From the NCBI RefSeq assembly GCF_024436065.1, contig NZ_JANFNS010000001.1, forward strand, positions 682,001-746,000: a DNA stretch of 64,000 nucleotides. Direction: 5' to 3'. The position numbers and the translations under genes were made by a program. The stretch is from Saccharibacillus sp. JS10 (GTDB lineage Bacteria > Bacillota > Bacilli > Paenibacillales > Paenibacillaceae). This document shows positions 8,692 to 16,762 of this stretch, in pieces. A model generated the notes under the pieces. The model made no database searches. It saw nothing but the letters and a program-made list of their open reading frames with translations, and had not been told where the DNA came from. The number at the start of each line of letters is the position of its first letter. The first letter of the stretch is position 1.

Positions 8692-9669
8692 TTGTACAAA
8701 CGAATATTATGGAGCGCGTCTCTTGCTGTTTTGCTATACGGCTCATGCGTTTCACACACCAGTGCGGCATCGATGCAGGTGTCGGTAGATGGTCAAGCGG
8801 TCTCCTTTCATACCCAACCAACGGTTAGGCAAAATGTAACGATGGTACAATTCGCTCCTATTTTCCGTAGCTTAGGAATCGATTTTAAGTGGAACGGAAA
8901 AAAGCAGCAGATCACGGCAACTAAGTCGGGATTGAACATGATTTTGACCGTAGGCAGCAAAACCGCTTATGTTAATGGCAAAGCTGTTAAGCTGCAACAA
9001 GCTCCGGTATCGATTAACGGCAATATTTTCGTCCCGCTGCGTTTTGTGAGCGAAGCTACAGGCGCGACAGTCTCTTTATCCGGCAACCGGATTTTGATTG
9101 AAAGCGCAAATAACGAAACGATAGTCACTCCTGTCGTTCAACCTTCGCCGCAAAAACCGACTACTGGCACAACAAATACTCCTTCGTCTTCGGCTGTTGC
9201 TTCAGAAGAAGCGATAACGGATTATTTATACGAGAATTACGATGTCCTCGCTGCCGAAGATGTCGAGTATGAAGTCGGGTATGTAGCGCTTCAAGACGAC
9301 GACGGCGTATATACGATTAATATATTTGTCGATGGTTATGAAGCAACTGGAGATTTATATGCCAAAGTTAATGCTGATCCTGAGAATTTATATGATCTCA
9401 CCGAAGATTTTGCTTTTGATCTTGCCGATATATTTGGATTGGAACAGCTTAATGTTCATATTTTTCTAGCCTTATCGCTCGAGGGTCAAGATGAAGAAAT
9501 CATTAGCGACCTACCGGAAGAACAAATCCTTGAATTTGAAGATGGCTCCACAGCATTGATCGAATCTCTTTTCGCAGGAAGTTACGATTTTTTGGAACAA
9601 TATTCGGAGTTTTATGCGTTTTTGAAAGATGATGCGATGGAGTTGTGGGTTTCGAAGGAATGGGAATGA
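8692..9669 (+). CDS. Exported protein with copper-amine-oxidase-N domain
   Basis: 325 residues from a TTG start at 8692, chosen because AGAGGGGG (8676-8683) sits 8 bases upstream and the product then begins with a good signal peptide (YKRILWSASLAVLLYGSCVSHTSAAS). The frame is open further upstream to 8557 but without a ribosome site. Residues about 27-130 are a copper-amine-oxidase-N stalk domain (VTMVQFAPIFRSLGIDFKWNG, then IFVPLRFVSEATGATV). A Pro/Thr/Ser linker follows, then a very acidic C-terminal domain (DEEIISDLPEEQILEFEDGS) of unknown fold. Likely secreted or wall-associated. Confidence 0.8.
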   Translation: MYKRILWSASLAVLLYGSCVSHTSAASMQVSVDGQAVSFHTQPTVRQNVTMVQFAPIFRSLGIDFKWNGKKQQITATKSGLNMILTVGSKTAYVNGKAVKLQQAPVSINGNIFVPLRFVSEATGATVSLSGNRILIESANNETIVTPVVQPSPQKPTTGTTNTPSSSAVASEEAITDYLYENYDVLAAEDVEYEVGYVALQDDDGVYTINIFVDGYEATGDLYAKVNADPENLYDLTEDFAFDLADIFGLEQLNVHIFLALSLEGQDEEIISDLPEEQILEFEDGSTALIESLFAGSYDFLEQYSEFYAFLKDDAMELWVSKEWE

Positions 9670-9696
9670 AATAGCGAAGAATGATAAAGAAGATGA

Positions 9697-9855
9697 ATGT
9701 ATAATTTAAAAACGCCCTATACCTCAGATGTAAATGCAAACAAATTATTCGATGACATTCAATATAACTTAGAAATATTATTTTATAATATGCAAGAAAG
9801 TGCCGACCTTCTGAAGCAAAGTATTGAAACGAAGGACCTTAGAATTTTGAGCTAA
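9697..9855 (+). pseudogene. Small ORF, probable gene remnant at the island's left edge
   Basis: ATG 9697 to TAA 9855 would encode 52 residues (starts MYNLKTPYTSDVNANKLFDD). Ribosome site weak (AAAGAAG). A second coding-like piece, ATG 9878 to TAA 9941 (starts MFATMEKIQGYMNSFSSL), follows in another frame. The pair looks like one small helical protein broken by a frame change. Composition is AT-rich like the island to the right. Low confidence that either piece is expressed. Confidence 0.3.
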
Positions 9856-9954
9856 ATAGTACAGAATAGAAAAAAACATGTTTGCTACTATGGAGAAAAT
9901 TCAAGGATATATGAATTCATTTTCTTCCCTATCAAATGAATAAAGAAATCGAAT

Positions 9955-9988
9955 ATAAAAAGCCGCCTCAGTAGGCGGCTCTTATTTT
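9955..9988. terminator. Bidirectional terminator
   Basis: Perfect 8-bp stem AGCCGCCT/AGGCGGCT with loop CAGT at 9961-9980; A-run on the left and T-rich sequence on the right. Confidence 0.75.
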
Positions 9989-10109
9989 ATACCAAAAACG
10001 TTTGCACTCTACCTATACTATTTATTTCAGAAGTGAAATTGACGATATATATCGAGCCGTATCCTTAAAAGAAATCAACCTTCCTAAACTACTTTAAAAG
10101 GAGTTTAAC

Positions 10110-11257
10110 ATGCCTTATAAAATAAATACTCTATTAAGTACAAGTTTATTACTATTGCTACTTCCTGTTCAAGCGAAGCAGAGTCTGTAGAAGCTTCTCA
10201 AACACCTACAGTGCCTTTAGAACAAACTGTACCTCTAATCACTAAAACAGAACGTATTGATGTACAATTAACCGTCACAGAGGAGCTAAACGAGGAGAAT
10301 AAGCTTCAAATATCAGGAGAAACAAATCTTCCTGATGGCATGGAACTGATGCTTACAGTAAAAAATGATAATGGCTATAGCGCACAGGATAAAGTGGCTA
10401 TTCAAAGTGGTGAGTTTACAAGTGGATGGTTTTCTCAGAACGGTTCTTCGTTAAGCGGAGACTATGCCGTAAAAGTAACATCTCCAACAGCTAATGTGCA
10501 GCCTATAGAAGTACAGCAAGTTATCGGTGAAAACGGTATACACTTATATGGCGATCAGGTGAAAAAAGATAATGTATGGGGTAACATGATTGAGTTTAAA
10601 AAACAGATTAATATTCCTTCTATAACTTCTGATGTAGAAAAACAAAATTCGGCTGTAAGAAATCAAATAAATCCACCTTCTATAGATATCGAACTCTGGA
10701 ATAAAATCGATACCGCTTTTGACAATGGAGAGTTCAATATTGTGAAAGAAATTGTGGAAGAAGTCCTAAATCCAGATGAAGAACTTTTAGCTGTTTATCA
10801 TTACTCCCTTTATCATTATTATGGTCAAGGTGGAGAGGACGATAAATCTCAGGAATTCTTAAACATGATTCCCTTAGACTATTCGGGAAAACATGCTGAA
10901 TCGATTGCCTATACAAGATATCAGAATGAACATTATCAAGATGAGAATTATGAATCCATCTCATTAGAAGAGTTTGTAGAAGAACATTATAATCCTTCAG
11001 TAAAAATCGAAGAATTACCAACGAAAGAAATACCTCGTAGTACTTATACAAAAGAAGAATTACAAAATGATCCATTGGCCCCTTCTACTGATCCTCGCGA
11101 CGATAATTCTAACAGCGAGTATGTGCCACATGATGGTCCATCAAGCAATCCAACAGATTATGATTTTAATGGGAATTATCGTCCAACAGATGAAATGACT
11201 CAAACAGAAATTCAAGCAGAATTAGAATCAATGTTGGATAGATCAATTGGAAAATAG
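10110..11257 (+). pseudogene. Lipoprotein gene with a frameshift inside the signal peptide
   Basis: A strong AAAGGAG site precedes ATG 10110, which opens MPYKINTLLSTSLLLLLL and then hits TAG. One frame over, from about 10157, the sequence reads TSCSSEAESVEASQTPTVP, a textbook lipobox cysteine and mature lipoprotein start, and continues open for about 365 residues to 11257. A single missing base near 10158-10162 would join signal and body. The body has a beta-rich N-terminal domain (ETNLPDGMELMLTVKNDNGYSAQD, then VIGENGIHLYGDQV) and an acidic, repeat-poor C-terminus with EELPTKEIPRSTYTKEELQNDP. Either a recent frameshift, phase variation or a sequencing error. Confidence 0.7.
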
Positions 11258-11264
11258 TTGATTT

Positions 11265-11289
11265 AGTCACCTTTACAGGTGACTTTTTT
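11265..11289 (+). terminator. Terminator of the lipoprotein gene
   Basis: 8-bp stem AGTCACCT/AGGTGACT with a short loop followed by TTTTTT. Confidence 0.85.
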
Positions 11290-11301
11290 CTTTGCGATAC
11301 A

Positions 11302-11507
11302 ATGTTCAAAAACTTAGCATTAGATATGAAAGAAATATATGGTGTAAACAAAACGAGGTTGCTTGATTCTCAACGGCTCTAAAGCCTCTGACGTTAATTT
11401 TGATAGCTTCATTAGGTAATTGGAGCTTAAAAACAAGAGTGCTGCTTGCTATGGGGATTATAACGCTAGTTTTGAATACATCTCTTGATAAGAAAAAATC
11501 CTCTTAA
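11302..11507 (+). pseudogene. Probable frameshifted remnant of a small membrane protein
   Basis: ATG 11302 opens MFKNLALDMKEIYGVNKTR and stops at 11382. In another frame, from 11370 to TAA 11507, the sequence reads a hydrophobic segment (LKPLTLILIASLG, then TRVLLAMGIITLVLNTSL) ending DKKKSS. Together they look like one broken small protein with membrane segments. No family recognised. The rest of the 11290-11707 gap is AT-rich, with only a likely promoter for the cyclase gene. Confidence 0.3.
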
Positions 11508-11669
11508 TAGAGGTAGAGGCTTCAACATAGTTAATCGTAATTTGAATTTAAATATTGTCTTCATGAAATCAGCATTTTATTGCATTACCACATATAGAAT
11601 TCTTTTAATTTGCATAGATTGATCTTTTATTTTAATAAAAATAGCAATGAAATATTTAGAAACGGAAAG

Positions 11670-11675
11670 TATAAT
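11670..11675 (+). promoter_or_regulatory. Candidate -10 element for the Pycsar-like operon
   Basis: Perfect TATAAT 38 bases before the proposed start. No good TTGACA is seen 16-18 bases upstream, so this is tentative. Confidence 0.4.
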
Positions 11676-11707
11676 TAGTTTGCTAGCTTAAAAAAGGAAC
11701 TGAGAAG

Positions 11708-12421
11708 ATTGAAAAACTGAATTTAAAAAAATCATTAGATGTGCTTGATTTGCGTACCATTATGGAACAAAGAAGCTTTACTGATCCTAAAGTTATTAAT
11801 CATTTTGATATCAAAGACATTCCTGCAAATCGTTTTTTGAAAGACGTATATTTAGACATTCCCGGCATTACAATGGTGTTTGATTTAGAAGGGTCTTCTG
11901 CAAGCATACGACAACGAGGAGCAAGAGATTTTGTAGACGTTCATACAGAAGTCTTTAATAATCTTACTACCATTATTTATAAGAGGGAAGGAATAATCGA
12001 AAAGTTCCCAGGCGATGGCATTAGCGCTCACTTTCTTGCTCCTCCTACACCGGGAGACAACATAGAAGACGGCCTCGCATTGGCAAGAGCTTTTGCTGTA
12101 GATGCCCTGCTTGAGATAAGAAGATATATGATCATGCAAAATCAATCCATCTCTTACCGCGTGGTTCTGTGGAGTGGTAAAGATACAATTGCTACTCAAA
12201 TAGGTAATGACTTTCATACAGAAGTCATTAGTGTTGGCGACGGAGTTAATACCGCTCATAAACTTGAGAAAGAAGTCAAAAATCGTGGTTGCCGGTTTGG
12301 AATGGATTCCTTTCTAAAAGACTCTTATCTTAAGCGATCTCCTTCTACCGCTTTCGTACCTCATCGGTTGCCATCGGATCTACGAACAGAAGAAAATTCC
12401 TTCTGGTATGGTATAGAATGA
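11708..12421 (+). CDS. pycC: Pycsar-type class III nucleotide cyclase (PycC-like)
   Basis: Predicted cyclase that, in known Pycsar defence systems, makes cCMP or cUMP on phage infection. The catalytic fold shows the first metal-binding Asp in MVFDLEGSS, the second in IIEKFPGDGISAHF, and a later SVGDGVNTAHKLEKEV segment, matching class III cyclase geometry. Length 237 aa from the proposed start fits stand-alone PycC. Start choice: AAGGA (11694-11698) lies 9 bases before an in-frame ATT at 11708, whereas the first conventional start, GTG 11741, has no ribosome site; the ATT start is therefore inferred. Its stop overlaps the effector start by four bases (ATGA). Confidence 0.75.
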   Translation: MEKLNLKKSLDVLDLRTIMEQRSFTDPKVINHFDIKDIPANRFLKDVYLDIPGITMVFDLEGSSASIRQRGARDFVDVHTEVFNNLTTIIYKREGIIEKFPGDGISAHFLAPPTPGDNIEDGLALARAFAVDALLEIRRYMIMQNQSISYRVVLWSGKDTIATQIGNDFHTEVISVGDGVNTAHKLEKEVKNRGCRFGMDSFLKDSYLKRSPSTAFVPHRLPSDLRTEENSFWYGIE

Positions 12422-12936
12422 TGAGTAGATTCGAACCCAATGAACAATACGATTACTACAAACATCAATCCGTGTACATATCGGATTATATCAAGGTTGC
12501 CGACAATAAGACCGGTTTGACTCTTGGTGTCACAGGTGTGTTCTTCGCTTTTATGGTCAATGAAATGAAGGATTTATGGAAAGGCGGATTCAACGAATCT
12601 GTCTACAAGGATTGGCTTTTTTACGTATTTTCAGCCGCTTTAATTATTCTGCTTATCGGTATATTCTTTTTAGCAAAAGTGATTTGGCCTAACTATCCGA
12701 CTAGCACTGCCGACTACCACTCATGGGGAGGTATTGGTAGTTTCCCTCGCTCATCCGCCTATGCGGTATTTTTGAGAGGAGCTTTCAATGATAAAGAAGA
12801 GTTTCTTAAGGAGATGGCGGAGCAAAATCACTCCCTTGCATCTGTGTGTCTGAAGAAATTCAAACGCCTTAAGCTTTCCTATAGATTTCTAGCAGTTGGA
12901 GCCGTTCTTGTCATGTTTCCTTGGTTTGCATCCTAA
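12418..12936 (+). CDS. pycTM: Pycsar-type transmembrane effector (PycTM-like)
   Basis: 172 residues. The N-terminal helix ends in YISDYIKVADNKTGLTLGVTGVFFAFM, which fits the (A)DxK(A/T)G...G-N-type first membrane segment of Pycsar effector domains. Further hydrophobic segments lie at about 65-90 (YVFSAALIILLIGIFFLAKVI) and 152-171. In known systems such proteins bind the cyclic pyrimidine nucleotide and damage the inner membrane, stopping phage spread by abortive infection. Start ATG 12418 overlaps the cyclase stop, implying translational coupling. A strong terminator follows at once, so the operon is just these two genes. Family call from motif and context. Confidence 0.72.
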   Translation: MMSRFEPNEQYDYYKHQSVYISDYIKVADNKTGLTLGVTGVFFAFMVNEMKDLWKGGFNESVYKDWLFYVFSAALIILLIGIFFLAKVIWPNYPTSTADYHSWGGIGSFPRSSAYAVFLRGAFNDKEEFLKEMAEQNHSLASVCLKKFKRLKLSYRFLAVGAVLVMFPWFAS

Positions 12937-12983
12937 ATAAAGAATCTACTCTCCTAAAGCTGAGAGTAGGTTCTTTATTTATT
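12937..12983 (+). terminator. Terminator of the Pycsar-like operon
   Basis: Long stem AAAGAATCTACTCTC against GAGAGTAGGTTCTTT, followed by ATTTATT; an A/T-rich flank on both sides. Confidence 0.85.
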
Positions 12984-13077
12984 CAATTAGTCGCCATATA
13001 TCCGCCATGTTGTTAGTTCAAAATAAGGTGTAAACTAGCCAAGTCAGCTTCTATTACGATGGAAAAGGAGATGCCTT

Positions 13078-13968
13078 ATGCTACCCTATAATTTCAAAGT
13101 GAACATAGATCTTATCTCTGACTGGAACAGCTATTTAGGAAATAAATTATCCGAATTTAATCTTCTGAGCGAAAACGACATTCGTAGGATTCCTGAGCGA
13201 GACGTAGCTTGGTCTTTTTTTGAGCTTTCTCATAAATTAATCGAACCTAACATTAGAAGGATTCATTTCTCTAGGGATTTCAATTGCGATCCCACGCTTC
13301 AAAGCGGACTTGATAATTTAGTAAAAAAGATCGAACGCGGAGAAAATTTGACACCTCATTTATCTCGTGGTATTAAACGGCTAAACACTCCAGATGACTT
13401 GCTGAATGATTGGGGCATTTATCACCTTCATTTAGGTATAACTGTTGAAAGTGATGGGTTTGTTGAACGAGGCGGACCTCTTCTTTACGCTTTTTTTAGT
13501 GATTCTGACGCGTATCTTATCGACATTATGGATCATTATTCTTTTGCGACAAAAAGGCTGCTGACTATAATACATGAAAACTGGCCCGAAGTCATACAGC
13601 AGTATAGAATAAACGCTACGATGGAACCGAGAATTGAATATACAGATGATCAAATAAAATGCTTAAGGAAGGCTGGAATAGTGACTTTCACACAAGTAGA
13701 AGAAGGGGTAGCTTATGCCCCGCCTGGTGGAGGACAAACTTCGGCAAGAACTAGTGGGAGCGCGCGCATTAGTGCAAATCGATTCCATAACATCCTTGTC
13801 GGACTCGAACTTTATATAAAACAGAATCTATATGAATTCATTAATAAAGTGAAAGCTCGATTGGGAAAAATGCCTCCAGAGTTAACTTTTAGATTGGGAG
13901 TAGGGGTTAAGGGTGAGTTTTATGCAATAGAAACGAATTCTATGATTTCCTTTTTGATAAGAGAGTAG
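13078..13968 (+). CDS. Unknown protein with conserved-looking DWGIYHLHLG motif
   Basis: 296 residues with an AAAAGGAG site before ATG 13078. The N-terminal half is helical and charged. At about 118-150 lies NDWGIYHLHLGITVESDGFVERGGPLLYAFF followed by IDIMDHYSF, with three histidines (two in HLHL, one in MDHY) and acidic residues that could form a metal or general acid/base site. The C-terminal half includes a Gly/Ser/Ala-rich bend (PPGGGQTSARTSGSARIS). No signal peptide or membrane span. It is separated from the Pycsar-like pair by a terminator but lies in the same island, so a defence or toxin role is possible, not shown. Confidence 0.7.
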   Translation: MLPYNFKVNIDLISDWNSYLGNKLSEFNLLSENDIRRIPERDVAWSFFELSHKLIEPNIRRIHFSRDFNCDPTLQSGLDNLVKKIERGENLTPHLSRGIKRLNTPDDLLNDWGIYHLHLGITVESDGFVERGGPLLYAFFSDSDAYLIDIMDHYSFATKRLLTIIHENWPEVIQQYRINATMEPRIEYTDDQIKCLRKAGIVTFTQVEEGVAYAPPGGGQTSARTSGSARISANRFHNILVGLELYIKQNLYEFINKVKARLGKMPPELTFRLGVGVKGEFYAIETNSMISFLIRE

Positions 13969-14000
13969 AGAGATGGACGTCTCTCTACTCTCTTATCAAA
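13953..14000. terminator. 21-bp perfect inverted repeat covering both stop codons of convergent genes
   Basis: Arms 13953-13973 and 13980-14000 are perfectly complementary with a 6-base loop (TGGACG). The plus-strand stop TAG (13966-13968) lies in one arm and the minus-strand stop TGA (13996-13998) in the other. T-runs are lacking at the very ends, but a shared bidirectional terminator is the simplest reading. Confidence 0.75.
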
Positions 14001-14433
14001 TGTTCATTTTATCAACTTCACTAACAATCCGGTTATAGCTGCTGATCAATTCAACGGGGAAATACTCTGAAATTTTTCTAATTATTTTCGGTTCGTACCA
14101 TTCGTAGAAGGGATGATCTTTGCTTACTACAACTCTTTTATTTACCCCTTCGAATTGATCGGCGGTGATATCAACTTTATAACCTTCCGCTTCTATCCAC
14201 GCATGGGTTTGCATCTCTTTCCCTTCTATCAAACAAGAAGCAGCTATATAGGAGCAATCAATATTAAAATGATCATAAAGATATTTGCCTAGCAACATAC
14301 TCGAATCTCCGCAAGCAGCAAAAGGATAAGAATGATGGAGCTGGCACGTCACAGAAAATTCGTTTGAAGGTATTGATTCGATAACTTTTCTGAATTCTTC
14401 AGCCTCGCTTGTAAGAAGTTCTCGCACTTCCAC
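13996..14433 (-). CDS. Putative transglutaminase-like / papain-fold cysteine hydrolase
   Basis: 145 residues. A candidate catalytic triad is visible: Cys in PFAACGDSSMLLGKYL (about 41), His in MQTHAWIEAEGYKVD (about 77) and Asp in DITADQF (about 89-92), the order Cys-His-Asp of transglutaminase-like enzymes. The tail is charged. No signal peptide. It is the last gene of a minus-strand run of small genes at 14-19 kb. The family is inferred from the triad pattern only; substrate unknown. Confidence 0.6.
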   Translation of the reverse strand: MEVRELLTSEAEEFRKVIESIPSNEFSVTCQLHHSYPFAACGDSSMLLGKYLYDHFNIDCSYIAASCLIEGKEMQTHAWIEAEGYKVDITADQFEGVNKRVVVSKDHPFYEWYEPKIIRKISEYFPVELISSYNRIVSEVDKMNI

Positions 14434-14478
14434 GCTTCTCCTCCCTTCGCATGAAAGTAAACTTTCACAAAGATTAAA

Positions 14479-14943
14479 TTATTTAATTTTGGGAATACTT
14501 CTTGTCGATACCTTATATCTTATTACCTTGTCTTCTTTGCTAAGCACCTTGTTGCCACTCTTTTTCCAGGTTGTATTTTTTCGTAACCCATAAGAGCATA
14601 TTTCATCATAGGTAAAATCGAATATACTTTTTAGCATTAAATCATTATCGAGAATTACAACAATCAATCGATCCCAATGACCATTCAATTTTACATGTGT
14701 CGACTGATCGGAATTTTCCTGAGTTATTGTTTTTACTGAACATTTATCGCCATTAACAATCATGTCATAGACTTCATTGTTTTTCTTTGCCCAAGTTAAC
14801 TTCAAGCCTAACCCGTCAAAGTACCTCTTTGCATAATACTCGCCTATACGTCCAATTTTGTTGTCGTTGCTAGGGACTTCAAATTGATCTATATAAGCAT
14901 CAATATCTTTTCTCGCCTTTGCATAATCCATTAATGAAATCAC
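14479..14943 (-). CDS. Small protein with possible PD-(D/E)XK nuclease-like core
   Basis: 154 residues. GRIGEYYAKRYFDGLGLKL supplies a helix with a conserved-looking Glu, then NEVYDMIVNGDKCSVKTIT gives the strand order D...(x)K expected of a restriction-endonuclease-like fold. C-terminus LSKEDKVIRYKVSTRSIPKIK is basic. Start ATG follows a weak GAGGTC-like site. Co-directional with neighbours. The nuclease reading is inference from motif spacing and would need structure prediction. Confidence 0.5.
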   Translation of the reverse strand: MISLMDYAKARKDIDAYIDQFEVPSNDNKIGRIGEYYAKRYFDGLGLKLTWAKKNNEVYDMIVNGDKCSVKTITQENSDQSTHVKLNGHWDRLIVVILDNDLMLKSIFDFTYDEICSYGLRKNTTWKKSGNKVLSKEDKVIRYKVSTRSIPKIK

Positions 14944-14980
14944 TACACAGACCTCTTTTCGTGTTGAAATTTACGATTTA

Positions 14981-15493
14981 TCAAATTAATTTGATCTTTT
15001 GCAAAAACTTATATCGATCCTTATCTGCTTCATCTAACAACTTTAATAATTCTTTTTCTTCAATCGAATCATCGCAATTCATATAATTTGTGCAAGCAGC
15101 GAAATAATTCTTTTCCTTCTCATCGAGAAGCTCTTGTTGTTTTTCTGTTAGTTTGCTTATGTCCACGATTAAAGAAAGAGTTGCTTTAATCTCTTCAATG
15201 CCTTCTGTTTTACAAAAGTAGGCACGGTGATTACCCTCTCCGCTAACAACTAGTTTTTTATTAGGTAGCTTCCATAACAGAATGGTCTGCGGTCCTTTAT
15301 CAATCCAGCCCTCTTCTTTGACGCGTTCGCGCAATCTTTCCAATTTTTCATCATCTAAGCTTCTAGAGAGAGCAATAATTTCTTGAGGATTGACTTTTTG
15401 AATACCAAGATCAATTTTATAGTATTTCTCCTCTTTATTATCAATATATTTCTTTTGAATCTTCTCTGAGCACTTCCATTCAAAATCGCTCAT
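14981..15493 (-). CDS. ParB/sulfiredoxin-like domain protein
   Basis: 170 residues. IQKVNPQEIIALSRSLDDEKLERLRERVKEEGW, then LPNKKLVVSGEGNHRAYFCKTEGIEEIKATL, is the ParB N-terminal-like layout, where the GxHR box binds nucleotide. The remaining residues are helical and charged. It is not near a parA, so it is more likely a stand-alone ParB-like nuclease or NTPase domain protein of a mobile element than a segregation factor. ATG with an AGGAGAT site. Confidence 0.6.
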   Translation of the reverse strand: MSDFEWKCSEKIQKKYIDNKEEKYYKIDLGIQKVNPQEIIALSRSLDDEKLERLRERVKEEGWIDKGPQTILLWKLPNKKLVVSGEGNHRAYFCKTEGIEEIKATLSLIVDISKLTEKQQELLDEKEKNYFAACTNYMNCDDSIEEKELLKLLDEADKDRYKFLQKIKLI

Positions 15494-15530
15494 AATCTCC
15501 TCCTAAAAGTAAGTAAGACAATTGACTTTT

Positions 15531-15764
15531 TTAAGTTTCGCGCTCCAGCAACGTGGTGCCGATCTCGCTAAGCATCTTATCATCTCTGCAAAGAGCATAA
15601 ACATCCGTATACTTGCTTACAAAGTCCATCCCTCTGCGTAATGTCAATTTATGGATTTCCCAAACGGACGTCTCAAATGGTAGATGACTTGTGTTAGCCA
15701 AACTAGTAATATGATCAATGTGTATTTCTGAGTACCCCACTCGTTGAAGATCTTGTGGTGTCAT
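15531..15764 (-). CDS. Small hypothetical protein (77 aa)
   Basis: Begins MTPQDLQRVGYSEIHIDHITSLANTSH. Soluble, mixed charge, no motif recognised. ATG preceded by a GGCGGAG site. Member of the one-direction run of small island genes. Confidence 0.55.
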   Translation of the reverse strand: MTPQDLQRVGYSEIHIDHITSLANTSHLPFETSVWEIHKLTLRRGMDFVSKYTDVYALCRDDKMLSEIGTTLLERET

Positions 15765-15789
15765 TTTAACTCCGCCTTTGTTTCTTTAT

Positions 15790-16050
15790 TTAATCTTTTA
15801 ATTCAACTAGCTCTTTTTCATCCCATACTAATACGGGCTTAGAGATAGCTTCAGAAATTCTACTTAACACATTGACAATATTGTCAACCGATTCCTGATT
15901 CAAAGGATTTTTATCTTTTATAAAACTATGAGGCTTATCATCTGTATAATAAACCTCGCACACTTCAAAAACATCTTCAACAAACTCGCCTTCACCTGCT
16001 TGGTATTTTACTACTCGATAATTCCAATACGATCTCATTGATTGTTTCAT
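15790..16050 (-). CDS. Small conserved-type hypothetical protein (86 aa)
   Basis: MRSYWNYRVVKYQAGEGEFVEDVFEVCEVYYTDDKPHSF resembles a widespread small family that begins YWNYRVV and has an EVYY segment, function unknown. Two ATGs (residues 1 and 5) are possible starts; the second gives the family-like N-terminus. Soluble and acidic. Confidence 0.6.
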   Translation of the reverse strand: MKQSMRSYWNYRVVKYQAGEGEFVEDVFEVCEVYYTDDKPHSFIKDKNPLNQESVDNIVNVLSRISEAISKPVLVWDEKELVELKD

Positions 16051-16083
16051 TTCTTATTAAATTCATATTTGATCCAATTATAT

Positions 16084-16266
16084 TTATGGATAGTCTCTAC
16101 GATTAACTTTTGTAAGGCATGTCACACAAGGCTTAACCACTCTTTTTTGCATATCTATGAGTAGACCTTTTTTATCTAATTCCTCTTCTGTATAGTCGTC
16201 ATCCAGCTCTACTACTTCTTCTTCTTCACAAGCGGGGCATACAACAACCCAATTTTTCTTTTTCAC
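16084..16266 (-). CDS. Small zinc-ribbon-like protein (60 aa)
   Basis: CPACEEEEVVELDDDY near the N-terminus and KPCVTCLTKVNRRDYP at the end supply two CxxC pairs that could bind one zinc. Acidic in the middle. Good AGGTGAAT-type ribosome site. Possibly a small regulator or toxin-partner protein; function not known. Confidence 0.55.
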   Translation of the reverse strand: MKKKNWVVVCPACEEEEVVELDDDYTEEELDKKGLLIDMQKRVVKPCVTCLTKVNRRDYP

Positions 16267-16297
16267 AGTTTATTCACCTCTTATGATCTTAGTAAAT

Positions 16298-16762
16298 TTA
16301 TATTTTCTCAATCTCTTTCTGCAAAAAAATATTCCCACTATTTTCAGAACGTTGATATCCATTTCTAAGCAAAGTTCTACTTATGGATTCTAGATATGGG
16401 TTTGTTTTTTTAACTATAGCTAATATTAATGTAGCTTTTGTGTAATTACTCTCTACCAAATCACTCATTTGTTCCATTAAGGAGTTCAATATCCCTTTGC
16501 TCCGAAACTCTCTTCTAATGCAGAATGAAATTTCCGCAATTTCTCCTTGATCCTTATAGAGCAATTCGTCTTCTTCGCACATTATCCATAAAAGACCGGC
16601 AACCTCATTATTGCTTTTTAAATACCACCAGTCCCCTCCTAATTGAGAATTTTCTTGAGCAATAATTTTCTCAAAAATGCCATCCTCTACATCGTTCAAA
16701 ATACTTTTTATCTCTCCTGACCACGCCGGACTATTTACTTTTTCAATATCCATATTATTCAC
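16298..16762 (-). CDS. GNAT-family acetyltransferase
   Basis: 154 residues. DQGEIAEISFCIRREFRSKGILNSLMEQM fits GNAT motif A (here RREFRSKG in place of the R/QxxGxG loop), followed by helical and strand elements ending in LLRNGYQRSENSGNIFLQKEI. Predicted cytosolic acyl-CoA-dependent acetyltransferase; the acceptor is unknown. The 16763-16929 stretch upstream holds no gene. Confidence 0.65.
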   Translation of the reverse strand: MNNMDIEKVNSPAWSGEIKSILNDVEDGIFEKIIAQENSQLGGDWWYLKSNNEVAGLLWIMCEEDELLYKDQGEIAEISFCIRREFRSKGILNSLMEQMSDLVESNYTKATLILAIVKKTNPYLESISRTLLRNGYQRSENSGNIFLQKEIEKI

